Source: Roseococcus microcysteis
GTDB taxonomy: Bacteria > Pseudomonadota > Alphaproteobacteria > Acetobacterales > Acetobacteraceae
Assembly: GCF_014764365.1 (NCBI RefSeq)
Contig: NZ_CP061718.1
Coordinates: forward strand, 1,550,001-1,614,000
Length of the DNA: 64,000 bases
Direction of reading: 5' to 3'
Part shown: one piece after another, positions 16,375-24,595 of the stretch
Layout: each line of letters opens with the position of its first letter
Numbering within the stretch: the first letter of the stretch is position 1
Translations under genes and position numbers: made by a program
Notes under the pieces: model-generated
What the model was told of the DNA's origin: nothing
Databases searched by the model: none
Seen by the model: only the letters and a program-made list of their open reading frames with translations

Positions 16375-19032
16375 ATGGCCAATCCCCGCGACCCGGACCG
16401 CCCCGACCCCGACGCGCTGCTGGCCCTGGCGGCGCGGGAGGGGCGCGGGCGGCTCAAGGTCTTCCTCGGCGCGGCGCCCGGCGTGGGCAAGACGCATGAG
16501 ATGCTGACCGAGGCCCGGCGCCGCATGGCCGGCGGCGCGGAGGTGCTGGCCGGCATCATCGAGACGCATGGCCGGGCCGAGACCATCGCCCAGATCGGCG
16601 ACCTGCCCATCCTGCCGCGCGCGCGCCTCGAACATCGCGGCCAGGTGCTGGAGGAATTCGACCTCGACGCCGCCCTCGCGCACCGCCCCGACATCCTGCT
16701 GCTGGACGAACTCGCGCACAGCAACGCCCCCGGCAGCCGCCACCCCAAGCGCTGGCAGGATGTGGAGGAGCTGCGCGACGCCGGCATCGAGGTCTGGACC
16801 ACCATGAACGTCCAGCACCTGGAGAGCCTGTCGGACGCGGTCGCGCGCATCGCGGGCATCCGCGTGGCCGAGACGGTGCCCGATGCCGTGCTGGCCGGCG
16901 CCGACGCGGTGGAACTCATTGACATCCCGCCCGCCGAGCTGCTGGAGCGGATGCGCCAGGGCAAGATCTACCGCCCCGACCAGGCCGCCCGCGCCATGCG
17001 CGGCTTCTTCCGCGAGGGCAACCTGGCGGCGCTGCGCGAGATGGCGCTGCGCCGCACCGCCGAGCGGGTGGATGCCGACGTCACCGGCTACATGCGCGCC
17101 AATGCCATCGCGGGGCCATGGCCGGCGGGGGACCGCGTGCTGGCGCTGGTGGGCGCAGATGCCTCGGCCGAGACGGTGGTGCGCCAGGGCCGCCGCATCG
17201 CGGACGCGCTGCGCGCGCCGCTGGTGGTGCTGCATGTGGAACGCCCGGGGGAGGTGGATTCCAGCGACCCCACGCCCACCCTGCGCCTCGCGGAGGAGCT
17301 GGGCGCCGAGGTGGAGACGGTGGTGGGGGCGGACCTGCCCGCCACCATCCTGGCCCAGGCGCGGGCGCGGAACGCCTCACATATCGTCATCGGGCGGGGG
17401 CGGCCGGGGGTGTGGCGGCGCTGGCTGGGGCGGACGCTGTCCGCGACGCTGGCGCGCCGGGCCACCGACTTCACGCTGCACATCGTGCCCGGCCCGGCCG
17501 GCAAGGCGCGCGCGGCGCCCTCCGCGCCGGCCGCGCTGCCGCCCTGGCTCGGCTGGGGCGCCGTGCCGGCGGCCGTCGCCCTGGTGGTCACGCTGGGCTA
17601 TGGCGCGGAGGGGCTGCTGGCCGAGCGCACGCTGGGCATGGTGTTCCTGGCCGTGGTGGTGGCGCTGGCGGCCCTGCTGGGGCCGTGGCATGCGGCCCTG
17701 GGCGCGGTGCTGGGCTTCCTCAGCTGGAATTTTTTCTTTTTGGAGCCGCGCTACACCTTCGAGCTGCTGGACGGCGCGGACCTGGTCGGCCTTGGCGCCT
17801 TCGCCGCGGTGGCGCTGCTGCTGGCCGGCACCACGGGCAGGCTGGGGCGGTCCGTCCGCACGGCGCGGGCGCGGATGCTGGCGCTGCGGCGCCTGGTGGA
17901 GTTCAGCCGCCGCCTGGGTGGGCCCGGCGGGCTGCCGGAGCTGCTGCCCGCCGTGGCCGAGGAAGCCACGCGCGTGGCCGGCGCGCCCAGCGCGGTGGTG
18001 ATGCCGCTGGAGCCGCTGCTGCCGGGCGCCGCGCCGGAACCGGTGGTGCGGGCCGCCATGCCCGTGACCATGGAGGTGGACGAGACGGCAATGGCGGCCG
18101 CGCGCTGGGCCTTGGCGCAGGGCCGTCCCGCCGGTCGCGACACCGACACCCTGCCCACGGCATCCTGGCAGTTCCGCCCCATGCGGACCGCGCGCGGCGT
18201 GGTGGGGCTGGTGGGCGTGAAGCTCGATGACCGGGCGGAGCCCCTGGCGGGCGAGACGGACAAGGCCCTGACCGCCCTGCTCGACCAAGCGGCGGTGGCC
18301 ATCGAGCGCGCGCAGCTGATGGAGCGCGAGGCCCGCGGCGCCGCCCGCGCCGAGACCGAGCAGCTGCGCACCGCGCTGCTGACCTCGCTCGGTCATGACC
18401 TCCGCACGCCGTTGACCTCCATACGTGGCGCGCTGGGCACGCTACGCGCCACGGGCGAGACGCTGCCGGCGGAAACCCGCGCCGACCTGCTACTGGCCGC
18501 CGAGGAGGAGACGGCGCGGCTGTCGCGCTACCTGTCGAACATCCTGGACATGGTGCGCATCGAGCACGGGCAGCTGGAGCCGCGGCGTGAGCCGGTGAAC
18601 ATCCCGGAGGCGCTGGAGGTGGCGGTGGCGCGCGCCCGCCGCGCGACGGGACGCGAGATCACCGTGACCGTCGGGGAACGCCTGACCGAACCGCGCCTGG
18701 ACCCCGCGCTGCTGGACCAGATCCTGGGCAATGTGTTGGACAACGCCCTCAAATTCTCGGAAGCGCCCCTGCGCGTGACGGCGCGGCGCGAGGGGCATGA
18801 GGTGGCCATCGCGGTGGAGGATGACGGGCCGGGCATTCCGGCCGAGGATCTGCACCGCGTCTTCGACCCCTTCTTCCGCGTGACGCGCGCCGACCGCGTG
18901 GCCGCCGGCACGGGCCTCGGCCTCGCCATCTGCCGGGGGCTGGCGCATGCCATGGGCGGGCGGATCGCGGCGGAGAGCCCCATCCATCACGAGAGCGGCG
19001 GCACGCGCATCACGCTGCGCTTCCCCGCATGA
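16375..19032 (+). CDS. kdpD: KdpD, K+-responsive sensor histidine kinase
   Basis: 885 residues in the standard KdpD layout. The N-terminal KdpD domain has Walker A GAAPGVGKT (32-40) and the DELAHSNAPGSRH region. A universal-stress-like domain (about 250-370) follows, then four membrane helices (about 385-490), a GAF-like section, and the kinase core with H-box LGHDLRTPLTS (phospho-His about 674), the N box NVLDNALKFS, and GTGLGLAICRG. It phosphorylates KdpE when K+ is low. It overlaps kdpE by 4 bases (19029-19032). Confidence 0.96.
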   Translation: MANPRDPDRPDPDALLALAAREGRGRLKVFLGAAPGVGKTHEMLTEARRRMAGGAEVLAGIIETHGRAETIAQIGDLPILPRARLEHRGQVLEEFDLDAALAHRPDILLLDELAHSNAPGSRHPKRWQDVEELRDAGIEVWTTMNVQHLESLSDAVARIAGIRVAETVPDAVLAGADAVELIDIPPAELLERMRQGKIYRPDQAARAMRGFFREGNLAALREMALRRTAERVDADVTGYMRANAIAGPWPAGDRVLALVGADASAETVVRQGRRIADALRAPLVVLHVERPGEVDSSDPTPTLRLAEELGAEVETVVGADLPATILAQARARNASHIVIGRGRPGVWRRWLGRTLSATLARRATDFTLHIVPGPAGKARAAPSAPAALPPWLGWGAVPAAVALVVTLGYGAEGLLAERTLGMVFLAVVVALAALLGPWHAALGAVLGFLSWNFFFLEPRYTFELLDGADLVGLGAFAAVALLLAGTTGRLGRSVRTARARMLALRRLVEFSRRLGGPGGLPELLPAVAEEATRVAGAPSAVVMPLEPLLPGAAPEPVVRAAMPVTMEVDETAMAAARWALAQGRPAGRDTDTLPTASWQFRPMRTARGVVGLVGVKLDDRAEPLAGETDKALTALLDQAAVAIERAQLMEREARGAARAETEQLRTALLTSLGHDLRTPLTSIRGALGTLRATGETLPAETRADLLLAAEEETARLSRYLSNILDMVRIEHGQLEPRREPVNIPEALEVAVARARRATGREITVTVGERLTEPRLDPALLDQILGNVLDNALKFSEAPLRVTARREGHEVAIAVEDDGPGIPAEDLHRVFDPFFRVTRADRVAAGTGLGLAICRGLAHAMGGRIAAESPIHHESGGTRITLRFPA

Positions 19033-19727
19033 CCACGAGGGATGCCGCGCGGATCCTGGTCGTGGATGACGAGCCGCAGATCCATCGCTTTCTAAAGCCG
19101 GCGCTCGAGGCGGCAGGACTCGCGGTGCTGCGCGCGGAAAGCGGCGCCGAGGCGCTGCGCCTGAGCGCGACACAGTCGCCAGATCTCGTGCTGTTGGACC
19201 TGGGCCTGCCCGATATGGATGGGCAGGAGGTGTTGATGCGGTTGCGCGCCTTCAGCCTGGTGCCGGTTATCATCGTCTCCGCACGGGAGCGCGAGATGGA
19301 GAAGGTGCAGGCGCTGGATGCCGGCGCAGATGACTATGTGGAGAAGCCCTTCGCCCTGGCCGAGCTGCTGGCCCGCATCCGGGTCGCACTGCGGCGCATG
19401 GCGCCTGCGGGGGCGAAACCAGCGACAGTGCTGCGCTTCGGGCCGCTTGAGGTGGACCTTGCACGCCGCATCGCACGCCTGGATGGGCAGGAGGCATTGC
19501 GCCTGACGCCTCGCGAGTGGGAGTTGCTGGCGGCGCTGGCACGGGCGGGCGATGGCCGTGTCGTGACACAGCGCCACCTGTTGGCCACCGTCTGGGGCGC
19601 GGCCCATCTGGAGGACACGCAGTATCTGCGCGTCTACATCGCGCAGTTGCGTCAGAAGCTGGGCGAGGCAGCCTCCCTCATCCGCACGGAGCCCGGCGTT
19701 GGGTATCGGTTTGGCGAGGATTCGTGA
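19029..19727 (+). CDS. kdpE: KdpE, OmpR-family response regulator
   Basis: 232 residues. The receiver domain has VVDDEP (Asp13/14), phospho-acceptor Asp57 in VLLDLGLPDMDG, and Lys in DDYVEKPFAL. The C-terminal winged-helix DNA-binding domain contains LTPREWELLAALARAGDGRVV, TVWG and YLRVYIAQLRQKLG, ending VGYRFGE. It activates kdpFABC transcription. The likely target is the direct repeat at 11823-11843. The start overlaps the kdpD stop. Confidence 0.96.
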   Translation: MTTRDAARILVVDDEPQIHRFLKPALEAAGLAVLRAESGAEALRLSATQSPDLVLLDLGLPDMDGQEVLMRLRAFSLVPVIIVSAREREMEKVQALDAGADDYVEKPFALAELLARIRVALRRMAPAGAKPATVLRFGPLEVDLARRIARLDGQEALRLTPREWELLAALARAGDGRVVTQRHLLATVWGAAHLEDTQYLRVYIAQLRQKLGEAASLIRTEPGVGYRFGEDS

Positions 19728-20190
19728 GGTCATTGGGCAACGGCATTTCCTCCGCATCACGGCACTGCCGCTTCGTCCCCGCCCCACCGACAGTGCTGCC
19801 GACACCAGACCGAACATCGCGCCGGAGACGTTCCTCGGCATTCACCTTGACGGCGATGAGCGCCGCGCCCCGGCGGCAGGCTCAACCGACCCTTTGCCCA
19901 CGTCAGCCTCTAATCGCGTCGCCGCGAGCCGTACAACTCGCCAGACGGCCGTGGCGAGCCTGATGGGGCACGACCACCTCCAAAGGCACGAAGCGGAGGA
20001 GTTCGTCCTTCCCGATCTGATCCTGCTGCCGCTGGAGAGGTCGCGAGCAACGCCCGAATGCGCGCACGCGCAGCGCGCCCACATCTACATGCAGCTACGC
20101 CAAGCCAGCGCCGGGATGGGGGTAGGCTTGGGGGTACGCCCCCATCCAATCACCGATAAGCGAGCAATTTCAACGCCATATGGAGGAAAT
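19728..20190. other. 463 bp without a recognisable gene between kdpE and attL
   Basis: Open frames here are short, lack credible starts and show no family resemblance. A hairpin-capable stretch (atggggg near 20115 and cccccat near 20142) lies close to the prophage end but has no T tract. The segment probably holds the kdp terminator region and the sequence flanking the prophage attachment site. Confidence 0.5.
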
Positions 20191-20231
20191 GTGGCGTCCC
20201 GTACGGGATTCGAACCCGTGCTGCCAACGTG
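20191..20231. repeat. attL: 41-bp direct repeat of the tRNA-Glu 3' part
   Basis: Identical to 58306-58346. It corresponds to the 3' part of tRNA-Glu (minus strand), from within the anticodon loop through the CCA end, and the bases outside the repeat differ. It is a tRNA fragment, not a second tRNA gene. Confidence 0.93.
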
Positions 20232-20318
20232 GAGCCAAATACGGCCATCAATTCAATAAGTTAAACTTGGCAATGCAGCACGCTTGCCCAAAGCGATTGG
20301 GGCGCGCAATGCTGACGG

Positions 20319-20594
20319 GTGCCCCCAGCCCCCAAACTCCCCCTCGCGCAAGCCCTGCCCTACGCCCACCGAACCTACTTCAGCCTGGCGTGCCGCGGCT
20401 GCGGCCACCGCGCCGAAATGGGCATCCGCCGGGCCGTCAGGCTTGCCGGCGGGCAGTCCACCGAGGAATGGCTGGGGAGGCTGCGCTGCACCCGCTGTGG
20501 CGGGCGAGGTGCCATCATCACCCTCTGTGCGGACACCAGGGGTGAGGTGCAGAAGGAGCGGGAGGGGCCGCTGCCGGTGACGCTGGAGGAGTAG
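20319..20594 (+). CDS. small zinc-ribbon protein at the prophage left end
   Basis: About 91 residues from a GTG at 20319; a later start is possible. It contains two metal-binding pairs, CRGCGHRAEMG and LRCTRCGGRGAII, about 40 residues apart, which looks like a treble-clef or zinc-ribbon fold. It lies just inside attL, opposite in strand to the lysis genes and converging on them, the usual place for a lysogenic-conversion gene. Product function unknown; a nucleic-acid-binding role is only a guess from the zinc ribbon. Confidence 0.6.
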   Translation: MPPAPKLPLAQALPYAHRTYFSLACRGCGHRAEMGIRRAVRLAGGQSTEEWLGRLRCTRCGGRGAIITLCADTRGEVQKEREGPLPVTLEE

Positions 20595-20597
20595 CGG

Positions 20598-20831
20598 CTA
20601 CCGGCAGATCGCCCGGTTGAAGGCCCGGTCCACGCCCATGGCCTCCACCATCCGCTCAAGCGCCGAGCCGGGATTCTCGGCACGCATCTGCGCGAGCTGT
20701 CGGCTGGCCTCTCGCTGCACCCCGATGGGGAATTCCGTCACCCTGGGGCACGGCCGCTCAGTAATCCCCGCGCTGCATCCGCTCAGCAGCACCATCACGC
20801 TCGGCAGCCCGAGCCGCTTCATTGCCCGCAT
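20598..20831 (-). CDS. Rz1-like outer-membrane spanin lipoprotein
   Basis: 77 residues, starting at an internal ATG (20831) within the Rz-like gene and in another reading frame. A lipoprotein signal with lipobox LLSGC occurs at about residue 19, followed by a short periplasmic part. Such an embedded or overlapping lipoprotein following Rz is the classic Rz/Rz1 spanin arrangement: o-spanin joins i-spanin to fuse inner and outer membranes at lysis. The longer version of the frame (from 20963) would put 44 Arg-rich residues before the signal and is rejected. Confidence 0.65.
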   Translation of the reverse strand: MRAMKRLGLPSVMVLLSGCSAGITERPCPRVTEFPIGVQREASRQLAQMRAENPGSALERMVEAMGVDRAFNRAICR

Positions 20832-20967
20832 GGGTTCGCTCCTGATTCTTGCGCGCGGCCTGTGCCTGCGCCTGCGTGGCCCCGTCTCGCTTGCCCTTGG
20901 CCCAAGCGCCCACCAGGGCGACCAGGAAGGCAGCCAGCGCAGCCAGGGCGGCATAAAGCTCATGCAT
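20758..20967 (-). CDS. Rz-like inner-membrane spanin
   Basis: 69 residues from ATG 20967 (a GTG lies one codon upstream), overlapping the endolysin stop by 8 bases. It has one N-terminal membrane helix (LYAALAALAAFLVALVGAWA), then a charged, Ala/Gln/Arg helical periplasmic part that would form the coiled coil typical of Rz. It ends 74 bases into the Rz1-like frame. Together with the endolysin and holin-like gene upstream it forms the lysis cassette. Confidence 0.65.
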   Translation of the reverse strand: MHELYAALAALAAFLVALVGAWAKGKRDGATQAQAQAARKNQERTHAGNEAARAAERDGAAERMQRGDY

Positions 20968-21606
20968 CACGCCGCCTCATGATGATGAACAGGATGGCCA
21001 GCAGCACGGCGCCCAGCACCAGCGCCACGCCGGTCCACTGCGGCAGTCCGGCCATGGCCTGAACCACCGGCGCGGCGGCAGCGGCAGCGGCGGCGATCGC
21101 GCCGGTCTCGATCGCGGCCTTGCCGGTGCCCGAGGCGGCGGCCTCCTTCACCGAGGTCACCGGGCGGAAGATGTTCGCCATCTCCACGCCCTTATCGATC
21201 ACCGAAGCCGGATACGGATTGCCCCCAAGCTCGTGCCGGATGATCGCCTCCACCATCGGGCGCATCACCGCCCAGTCAGTCACGTCCAGCGGCTCATCCC
21301 GACCGATGCCCAGGGCGCGCGCCACTGCGGTCACATAGGCGCCCGTGTCGTTTTCCACCGGGGGGCATAGCGGTTGATGATGCCGCGCACGGTGTTGAGG
21401 CCGTGCCGCTCCTGGTAGGTCACCAGGTTGCGCGCCAGGGCCCGGATGCCGTGCTCATGCGTCTCGAAGGCCGCGAAGCGCTGCTGCGCCACGGGCAACC
21501 AGTGGTCGCCGCGCCCGATCTGGCCCTGCCAGTTGATGGAGGGGTGATAGTCCAGGTTCCCCGGGTTGCGATTGCGATAGCCGCGGGACTGCGTGGGGTC
21601 GCTCAT
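20960..21606 (-). CDS. phage endolysin (P5 structural/transglycosylase-like), apparent frameshift
   Basis: The N-terminal 82 codons (21606 to about 21361) read GYRNRNPGNLDYHPS, then RFAAFETHEHGIRALARNL and RGIINRYAP, the pattern of P5-type phage muralytic proteins. The family continues VENDTGAYVTAVARALGI one base out of frame, from about 21358 to 20960. Restoring one C in the C6 run (G6 at 21360-21365, plus strand) gives one 215-residue protein. The C-terminus has a membrane helix (WTGVALVLGAVLLAILFII) with an RRR anchor, so the enzyme may be membrane-tethered. As sequenced, only a truncated 91-residue product would form. Confidence 0.75.
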
Positions 21607-21698
21607 GGCGCCCTCCTGTCTTGAGGTTGTGCGGATTGCGGCCTAGCGCCGCGCGAGGGTGTCCCGGCGCGGGAGAGACCGCGCGAGGGAGGGGCGGA

Positions 21699-21941
21699 TC
21701 ACGACTTGAACCAGCTGTAGACCATCGCTCCCAGCGCAAGCGCGCCGGCCAATGATGTCGGGAAGAACCATTTGATGACCGTCAGGCCGCCGGCGCCTTC
21801 GTCCATCTTCTTCTCGATGGCATCCAGCTTTGTGGCCATCACTCGCCGCTCGGCCCGCTCCTCTTGCAGAGTGGTGGTGATGTGCATCAACCGCTCTTCG
21901 AGCCGAGCGATGGCGGCGGCGCTGGGGTCCGAACCGCTCAT
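21699..21941 (-). CDS. XhlA-like small membrane protein, putative holin component
   Basis: 80 residues: a charged coiled coil (IARLEERLMHITTTLQEERA, KLDAIEKKMDEG) followed by one C-terminal membrane helix (PTSLAGALALGAMVYSWF). This is the shape of XhlA-type hemolysin/holin partners. Its place just upstream of the endolysin supports a role in lysis. No second holin is visible nearby. The call is from shape and context rather than a definite family match. Confidence 0.55.
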   Translation of the reverse strand: MSGSDPSAAAIARLEERLMHITTTLQEERAERRVMATKLDAIEKKMDEGAGGLTVIKWFFPTSLAGALALGAMVYSWFKS

Positions 21942-21981
21942 CCTACGCCCTTCCGCGCCACGAGGATCACCCGCATTGCCG

Positions 21982-22725
21982 TCAAAACCCCGTCAGCGGC
22001 ACAGGTTCCTCCTCGAAGAACGCCTGCACCTGCGCGTACATGGCCGCGTCCTCGTCCAGCGAGGTCGCGCGGTTGAACACCTGGAGCCACGCCACATCCC
22101 CCTGCCCGGTATAGGTGTTGAGGCTCGACCCCATGCGCGGGAGGGCGCCCGTCGCCTTGACGGGTGTGCGCGCGTCGGTGCGCGTGTTGGAGGTGCTGGC
22201 AGTCAGGTCGTGGACCGACCACCCGGCCGCGGTGAACTTCGCCACGCAAAACCGCCAGGCGGTCGGCGCGGCCGAAATCGACACCTCCGCCGTCGAGCCA
22301 TTGGTGGGGTTGCCCGCTTCCAGGACCACGCGGCGGGCCAGCAGTCTCGGCCCCCCGCCGGTCGAAATGAAGCCGAACAGGAAGCCGCTGGTCCCGAGCG
22401 TGATGTTGCTCAGGATCGGGAAGCCGGTCGTGTTGCCGACCGGCTCTGCCGCTGGCCGCGCCAGCGCCATGACGGTGAACACGTCCAGCTCCGCCGCCGC
22501 GAGGCTCATGTACGCGGACTGCGAGGTGAACCGCGCCCAGCGATCCGTATAGGTCGGCGTGCCCGTGATGGTGCCGGCGCTGCCGCCTGCCGCGTAGTTG
22601 CGGGTGGTGTCGGGGGCGCCACTGCGCGGCGTGTGCAGCGCCGTCAGGCCCGCGCCCACGCGGGGGCTGATGGCGAGGAAGGGGCTGCTGACCGCGCCCG
22701 AGGTCTGAATGCGTAGGCCCGCCAT
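21982..22725 (-). CDS. tail fibre-associated protein with lectin-like (LamG-type) domain
   Basis: 247 residues. The middle (about 60-240) alternates short beta strands with Gly/Thr turns (DVFTVMALARPAA, then GFLFGFISTGGG, AWRFCVAKFTAAGWSVHDL, GQGDVAWLQVFNRAT), as in concanavalin-like/LamG domains found in phage fibres and adsorption proteins. It follows the sialidase-like fibre gene by 9 bp and precedes the lysis cassette. The probable role is binding of a surface glycan. Family assignment is tentative. Confidence 0.5.
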   Translation of the reverse strand: MAGLRIQTSGAVSSPFLAISPRVGAGLTALHTPRSGAPDTTRNYAAGGSAGTITGTPTYTDRWARFTSQSAYMSLAAAELDVFTVMALARPAAEPVGNTTGFPILSNITLGTSGFLFGFISTGGGPRLLARRVVLEAGNPTNGSTAEVSISAAPTAWRFCVAKFTAAGWSVHDLTASTSNTRTDARTPVKATGALPRMGSSLNTYTGQGDVAWLQVFNRATSLDEDAAMYAQVQAFFEEEPVPLTGF

Positions 22726-22734
22726 TGTCTGCTC

Positions 22735-24579
22735 CTAGGTCGCTACGGTCTGACGGATCACGTCAGACTCAGTGATGGTGCCGGCCGCCTGCGCGCGCTC
22801 GGAATACCGCTGCAAGACGATTTCCTTGGGGTTGCTCGCGGCCAACCGGCCGAAGTCGACCGCGCAGAGCAGCTCATCCCCGATCCACGTCACCACCGGA
22901 TACTGCGGGCGTTTCGTCGGGCCGCCATCGTTGGAGACGGCGCGGCTGTCGAAAGTGAAGCGCGTGTCTTCGGAGAAGGTCTCGGCCTCGTCCTCCGACA
23001 GCCAGCAGGTCATGTTGATCCGCGTCGCGGACACCAGGTTGTAGTTCTGGACCAGGACAATCCGCCCGCTCGGGCTGCGCGCGGCACATGCCCGGCTCTG
23101 CACCTGCCCGCCCTGCGAGAAGAACGACCACGCGCCCCAGGTCGCGCCACCGTCATCGCTGCGGCTGGTGTAGGTGCCGCTGGCGGTGCGGCGCCATTGC
23201 CGCAGCCGGTTGCCGGCCAGCGCCACGACGCTGCTCTCGAAGATGTTGTTCGTCACACCCGCGATCAGGCCGCTTTCGCTGATGACCGTGGACGTGATGC
23301 CGTCCCACCCGCTGAAATCAAGCCGGTTGATCCGCATGTTCACCGACCACTGGTCAATCGGCACATGGACCGCCCGGCCGATCAGGAAGGGCAGCATGGG
23401 GATGCCGTAGCCCAGCCAGTATTGGCGCCCGATCTCGAATGCGCCGGCCTCGGCGCTGGGGTTGTTGATCAGGAAGCCGTAGGCCGAGCGCGCAAACCCG
23501 GACGGGTTGCTGGTGCCATACAGCACCAGCAGCCGCCCGTCCGGGACGGTGTAGAGCTGCGGGTCAATGTTGGCGCGCTCACTGCCCTCCACGAAGGCCG
23601 GCGCAATGTAGAGGCACTCGAACCAGGTCGCTCCGTTGTCGTCGGAGAAGCGGAGGAACGTGAACCCCATATCGCCCTCGCCGCCCTCGCCGGGCCGCGT
23701 GTTCTGCCCGTAGGCCGCGACCCAGATGCGCTTGCCGGTCGGGCCGGGGCCCTCCGTGACGGCGATGCCAGGGGCCAGGTGCGCCTCGCGGACGCCGTAG
23801 GCCTCGGTGTCCGTCGAGAGGCTGCCCGGCGGGTGCGTGGCGCTTGGACGGTTGAGGGCGCCCGCAGCGTTCACCCAGCCCAGGACCGTCGAGGTGACCA
23901 GCCTCGGTGTGGAGAGCACGGGGCTGACCGGATCAGGCGGCAGAAATCCCGGCGGCGCGATCAGTTCATCACGCACGTTCAACCGCGCCATCTGCATGAG
24001 CCCGTCAGGGGCCATTCGCCACAGCACACGGCCGCCGCGCGTCATCACGCTGATGATGTCATCGCCGACATCCAACGAGGTGTCGCCCACCTCCACCACG
24101 TCGAAGTCGCCAAGCTCGGCCACCACCTCGCCCGCATCTACACGCGCGAAGTCCCCCTCCGCCGCGCGAAACCCTGCCGCCGCCTCGGACCAGCCATCGG
24201 TCTTGGTGCGAGTAACCACGCGCCCGCCCGCCGTGACCACGGCAACCAGGTCCGAGGCAGTGTCGCTCAACACGGTATCGCCCGTAATGCGCAGGGCCTT
24301 CGTGGCATCCTGAAGCGCCTCATCAGCCGCGATACGCGCGGCCTCCTCCGCCTCGATGTCATCCTGCAGCGCATCATCGGCCGCGATACGCGCCGCGGAC
24401 TCAGCGGTGATGGCGGCGGCGCGCGTGGATGCCTCAGCCGCAATGGCCGCGGCGCGCGCCTCAGCCTCGGCCACGGTGCCATTGTAGAGCGCCGTGAAGC
24501 CCGCATTGATCTGCGCCTCCAGCCCCGCTTCGGTGGCGATGCCGGATGCGACGGGCAGGTTGAATGTCGGTGCGCTCAT
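22735..24579 (-). CDS. tail fibre with sialidase-like beta-propeller
   Basis: 614 residues. The N-terminal 110 residues form an Ala-rich trimeric-type coil with repeated IAADEALQD units. Residues about 110-210 form a linker with repeated short beta units (DGWSEAAAGFRA, VGDTSLDVGDDII). The C-terminal 400 residues have Asp-box-like turns (FSDDNGATW about 310, RSDDGGATW about 471, SEDEAETF about 525), as in six-bladed sialidase/BNR propellers. It probably binds or cleaves a host surface polysaccharide. Catalytic residues cannot be assigned by eye. Confidence 0.7.
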   Translation of the reverse strand: MSAPTFNLPVASGIATEAGLEAQINAGFTALYNGTVAEAEARAAAIAAEASTRAAAITAESAARIAADDALQDDIEAEEAARIAADEALQDATKALRITGDTVLSDTASDLVAVVTAGGRVVTRTKTDGWSEAAAGFRAAEGDFARVDAGEVVAELGDFDVVEVGDTSLDVGDDIISVMTRGGRVLWRMAPDGLMQMARLNVRDELIAPPGFLPPDPVSPVLSTPRLVTSTVLGWVNAAGALNRPSATHPPGSLSTDTEAYGVREAHLAPGIAVTEGPGPTGKRIWVAAYGQNTRPGEGGEGDMGFTFLRFSDDNGATWFECLYIAPAFVEGSERANIDPQLYTVPDGRLLVLYGTSNPSGFARSAYGFLINNPSAEAGAFEIGRQYWLGYGIPMLPFLIGRAVHVPIDQWSVNMRINRLDFSGWDGITSTVISESGLIAGVTNNIFESSVVALAGNRLRQWRRTASGTYTSRSDDGGATWGAWSFFSQGGQVQSRACAARSPSGRIVLVQNYNLVSATRINMTCWLSEDEAETFSEDTRFTFDSRAVSNDGGPTKRPQYPVVTWIGDELLCAVDFGRLAASNPKEIVLQRYSERAQAAGTITESDVIRQTVAT

Positions 24580-24595
24580 GCGTGTTGCTCCATGA

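Noticed and set aside
15742-17235. 497-residue minus-strand frame opposite kdpC/kdpD
   Set aside because: Antisense to certain genes, with His/Gln/Arg-rich shadow composition.
20191-20231. Possible second tRNA-Glu at the left prophage end
   Set aside because: Only the 41-bp 3' part is present; the acceptor 5' strand, D arm and half of the anticodon arm are missing, so it is attL.
19699-20259. 186-residue plus-strand frame with a SLMGHDHLQ segment recalling an integrase end
   Set aside because: No R/H-xx-R/Y order or core-binding domain is seen, and the frame overlaps kdpE and attL. The resemblance is too short.
24200-24480. Alternating Ala/Glu repeat considered as a CRISPR-like or tandem DNA repeat
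   Set aside because: The repeat exists at the protein level (trimeric coil heptads in the fibre). The DNA units are not identical and there are no spacers. No CRISPR array is present in the window.
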